In this document: positions 54,885 to 55,931 of the stretch, piece by piece
How positions within the stretch are numbered: the first letter of the stretch is position 1
How the letters are laid out: each line of letters starts with the position of its first letter
Origin: Sulfitobacter litoralis
GTDB lineage: Bacteria; Pseudomonadota; Alphaproteobacteria; Rhodobacterales; Rhodobacteraceae
Reading direction: 5' to 3'
Assembly: GCF_900103185.1 (NCBI RefSeq)
Contig: NZ_FNJD01000025.1
Location: forward strand, 1-55,931
Length of the DNA stretch: 55,931 bases
Translations under genes and position numbers: made by a program
Notes under the pieces: generated by a model
Told to the model about the DNA's origin: nothing
The model's input: only the letters and a program-made list of their open reading frames with translations
The model's database searches: none

Positions 54885-55640
54885 ATGAACTATACAAAAA
54901 CACTCTTGGCCGGCGTCTCCGCCGCAGCCCTTTTCGCAGCTGCTCCGGTGTTGGCTGAAACGCACTCCGCCGATCCAAGCAAGAACGCTGAAGAGAAAAT
55001 CGAACGTTCAGAAACCGGTGTTGCTGCGGCCGCGGACGTGGCCGGCGGCAAGGTCGTTGTCGAGCAGAAAGATGCGGAAGTCGACGTTAAAGTACCCGAG
55101 CCAGATGTGAATGTATCTCAGGATGCGCCTGTCGTGACTGTTGAGCAAGGTCAACCAGAAGTGACCGTACAGGTACCTGAGCCAAACGTACGTGTGCAGC
55201 AGCAGGCTCCGATTATCACCATCGAACAGGCCCAGCCACAAGTTACCGTTCGCATTCCCGAACCGGTCGTCACCGTGCAAGTGCCGAAGCCAAAGGTCGA
55301 CGTGAACACCGGTGAGCCGATTGTTGATCTGGATCAGCCCGAGCCCGTCGTAAAGTTTGTACGCCCCGAGCCCAAAATCACCATCGAGGAAGCAGAGCCG
55401 AAGGTGACCATCGAAAATGCTGAAGCTGATGTGAACGTAGACGAAGCCGGCGAGGCCAAAGTCGCCGTTCAGCAGAAAGAAGCCAACGTCAATGTGCAGC
55501 AAAGCGACGATGCGAATGTGGTTGTCGAAGAAGCCAAAGATCCAACGGTGAATATCGAAGGCTCCGAAGCTGCTGATGTTGAAGTCGAGCAGAGAGTGTC
55601 CGATCTTCTGTGTAACTGCGATCTGGTCCATGCTTCCTGA
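54885..55640 (+). CDS. Secreted nonapeptide-repeat protein, truncated by an IS256 element
   Basis: A 251-residue reading frame. A signal peptide is cleaved at about residue 24 (PVLA-ETHSAD). From about residue 57 to 236 the chain is a row of some 19 repeats of nine residues, for example DVKVPEPDV, NVSQDAPVV, TVEQGQPEV, TVQVPEPNV and RVQQQAPII. The consensus is [TNDR]-[VI]-x-x-x-x-[PA]-x-[VI]; later copies are more acidic and drop the Pro. Such a regular beta pattern suggests a solenoid or an extended periplasmic fibre. Related repeats, as I recall, precede PRC-barrel domains in alphaproteobacterial envelope proteins. The last 15 residues (RVSDLLCNCDLVHAS) are read from the end of the inserted IS256 element, so the natural C-terminus is lost. 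The function is unknown. Confidence 0.8.
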   Translation: MNYTKTLLAGVSAAALFAAAPVLAETHSADPSKNAEEKIERSETGVAAAADVAGGKVVVEQKDAEVDVKVPEPDVNVSQDAPVVTVEQGQPEVTVQVPEPNVRVQQQAPIITIEQAQPQVTVRIPEPVVTVQVPKPKVDVNTGEPIVDLDQPEPVVKFVRPEPKITIEEAEPKVTIENAEADVNVDEAGEAKVAVQQKEANVNVQQSDDANVVVEEAKDPTVNIEGSEAADVEVEQRVSDLLCNCDLVHAS

Positions 55641-55931
55641 GAGGAGCAAGGACGATGACCATATCCGAGGAACTGCTGGACGAACTACTGAAGGGCTGCG
55701 AGCGGCCTGAAGATCTGCTTGGCGATGCCGGGCTAATGAAAGAGCTCAAGATCAAGCTGATGGAGCGAATGCTCGGTGCTGAGTTGACGTCACATTTGGG
55801 CTATGAAGACGGCAAGGATGCCCCGCCTGATCAGACCAACCGTCGCAACGGGTCATCCGCCAAGAGATTGAAGGGGCAAGACGGCGAACTGCCTATCGCT
55901 GTGCCACGGGACCGGGACGGTAGCTTCGAAC
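55591..55931 (+). mobile_element. IS256-family insertion sequence, left part (cut by window edge)
   Basis: The element's left end is probably at about 55591-55595, where GAGAGTGTCCGATCTTCTGT resembles IS256-type terminal repeats. It interrupts the repeat protein at about codon 237. Only the left end and transposase start lie in the window. The opposite end and target duplication cannot be seen. Confidence 0.7.
55655..55931 (+). CDS. IS256-family (Mutator-type) transposase, N-terminal part
   Basis: The first 92 residues are visible, starting MTISEELLDELLKG and including MLGAELTSHLGYEDG and NRRNGSSAKRL, the usual N-terminus of IS256/Mutator transposases before the DDE domain. GAGGAGCAAGG precedes the ATG at 55655. 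The frame is open to the window edge. The rest lies outside. Confidence 0.88.
   Translation, partial: MTISEELLDELLKGCERPEDLLGDAGLMKELKIKLMERMLGAELTSHLGYEDGKDAPPDQTNRRNGSSAKRLKGQDGELPIAVPRDRDGSFE

Noticed and set aside
1..55931. tRNA, rRNA, CRISPR array, prophage, toxin-antitoxin or defence genes
   Set aside because: Looked for in the gaps and frames; nothing with adequate support was seen.

Overview
The window looks like a stretch of a marine alphaproteobacterium of the Rhodobacteraceae (Roseobacter group, Sulfitobacter-like). The main reasons are the fnrL-usp-ccoNOQP-ccoGHIS block in the classical Rhodobacter order with FnrL boxes, the high G+C content with short intergenic gaps and ATGA/GTGA overlaps, and families typical of that group (TRAP transporter, BCCT, homogentisate cluster with DUF2783). 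Both window edges fall inside insertion sequences: an IS30-family transposase tail at 1-305 and an IS256-family transposase head at 55655-55931. No rRNA, tRNA, CRISPR array, prophage or replication origin was seen. The replicon cannot be told from this sequence.

Layout. 1-1243: IS30 remnant directly upstream of an orphan LysR gene. 1240-10579 (minus): cbb3 oxidase assembly genes ccoGHIS, structural genes ccoNOQP, a universal stress protein and the oxygen sensor FnrL, with three FnrL boxes. Together they form a micro-oxic respiration module. 10687-13471 (minus): GntR-kynA-kynU, tryptophan to kynurenine and anthranilate, without the formamidase. 13652-17919 (plus): class II amidotransferase, poly-gamma-glutamate hydrolase-like protein, L-asparaginase and an AGCS amino-acid:sodium symporter. 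18081-19535: saccharopine-dehydrogenase-like protein and a frameshifted SMP-30-like pseudogene.

19542-25925: a MarR regulator divergent from a 1048-residue self-contained reductive dehalogenase (cobalamin and two 4Fe-4S sites, fused to a flavin/NAD(P)/2Fe-2S reductase), with a perfect inverted repeat between them. It is followed by a methionine ABC importer (metNIQ). This is the most exciting locus in the window. 26103-27862: a two-TM potassium channel with a zinc ribbon tail, and the 23S rRNA methyltransferase RlmF.

28070-36985 (plus): hmgA-maiA-fahA, an MBL-fold protein with an altered metal motif, a flavin monooxygenase with a 60-residue DUF2783 partner (resembling two-component 3-hydroxyphenylacetate 6-hydroxylase) and a dctPQM TRAP transporter. 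Read together, they suggest uptake of an aromatic acid, hydroxylation to homogentisate and cleavage to fumarate plus acetoacetate. 37024-44753: pabB with a Dabb-domain protein, a quinone-reductase-like MDR with divergent LysR, a lipoamide-dehydrogenase-like flavoprotein, a succinate-semialdehyde dehydrogenase and a divergent agmatinase (an agmatine/GABA-type route). 45079-46533: an orphan sensor kinase.

46680-54614: a LysR-regulated minus-strand operon (aldehyde dehydrogenase, atypical M19 dipeptidase-like protein, BCCT transporter, unknown 567-residue protein, DUF3726-like protein) with a divergent RidA. It looks like a catabolic module for a betaine or another zwitterion, with two proteins of unknown function. 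54885-55640: a secreted protein made almost wholly of a nonapeptide beta-rich repeat, cut at its C-terminus by the IS256 element.
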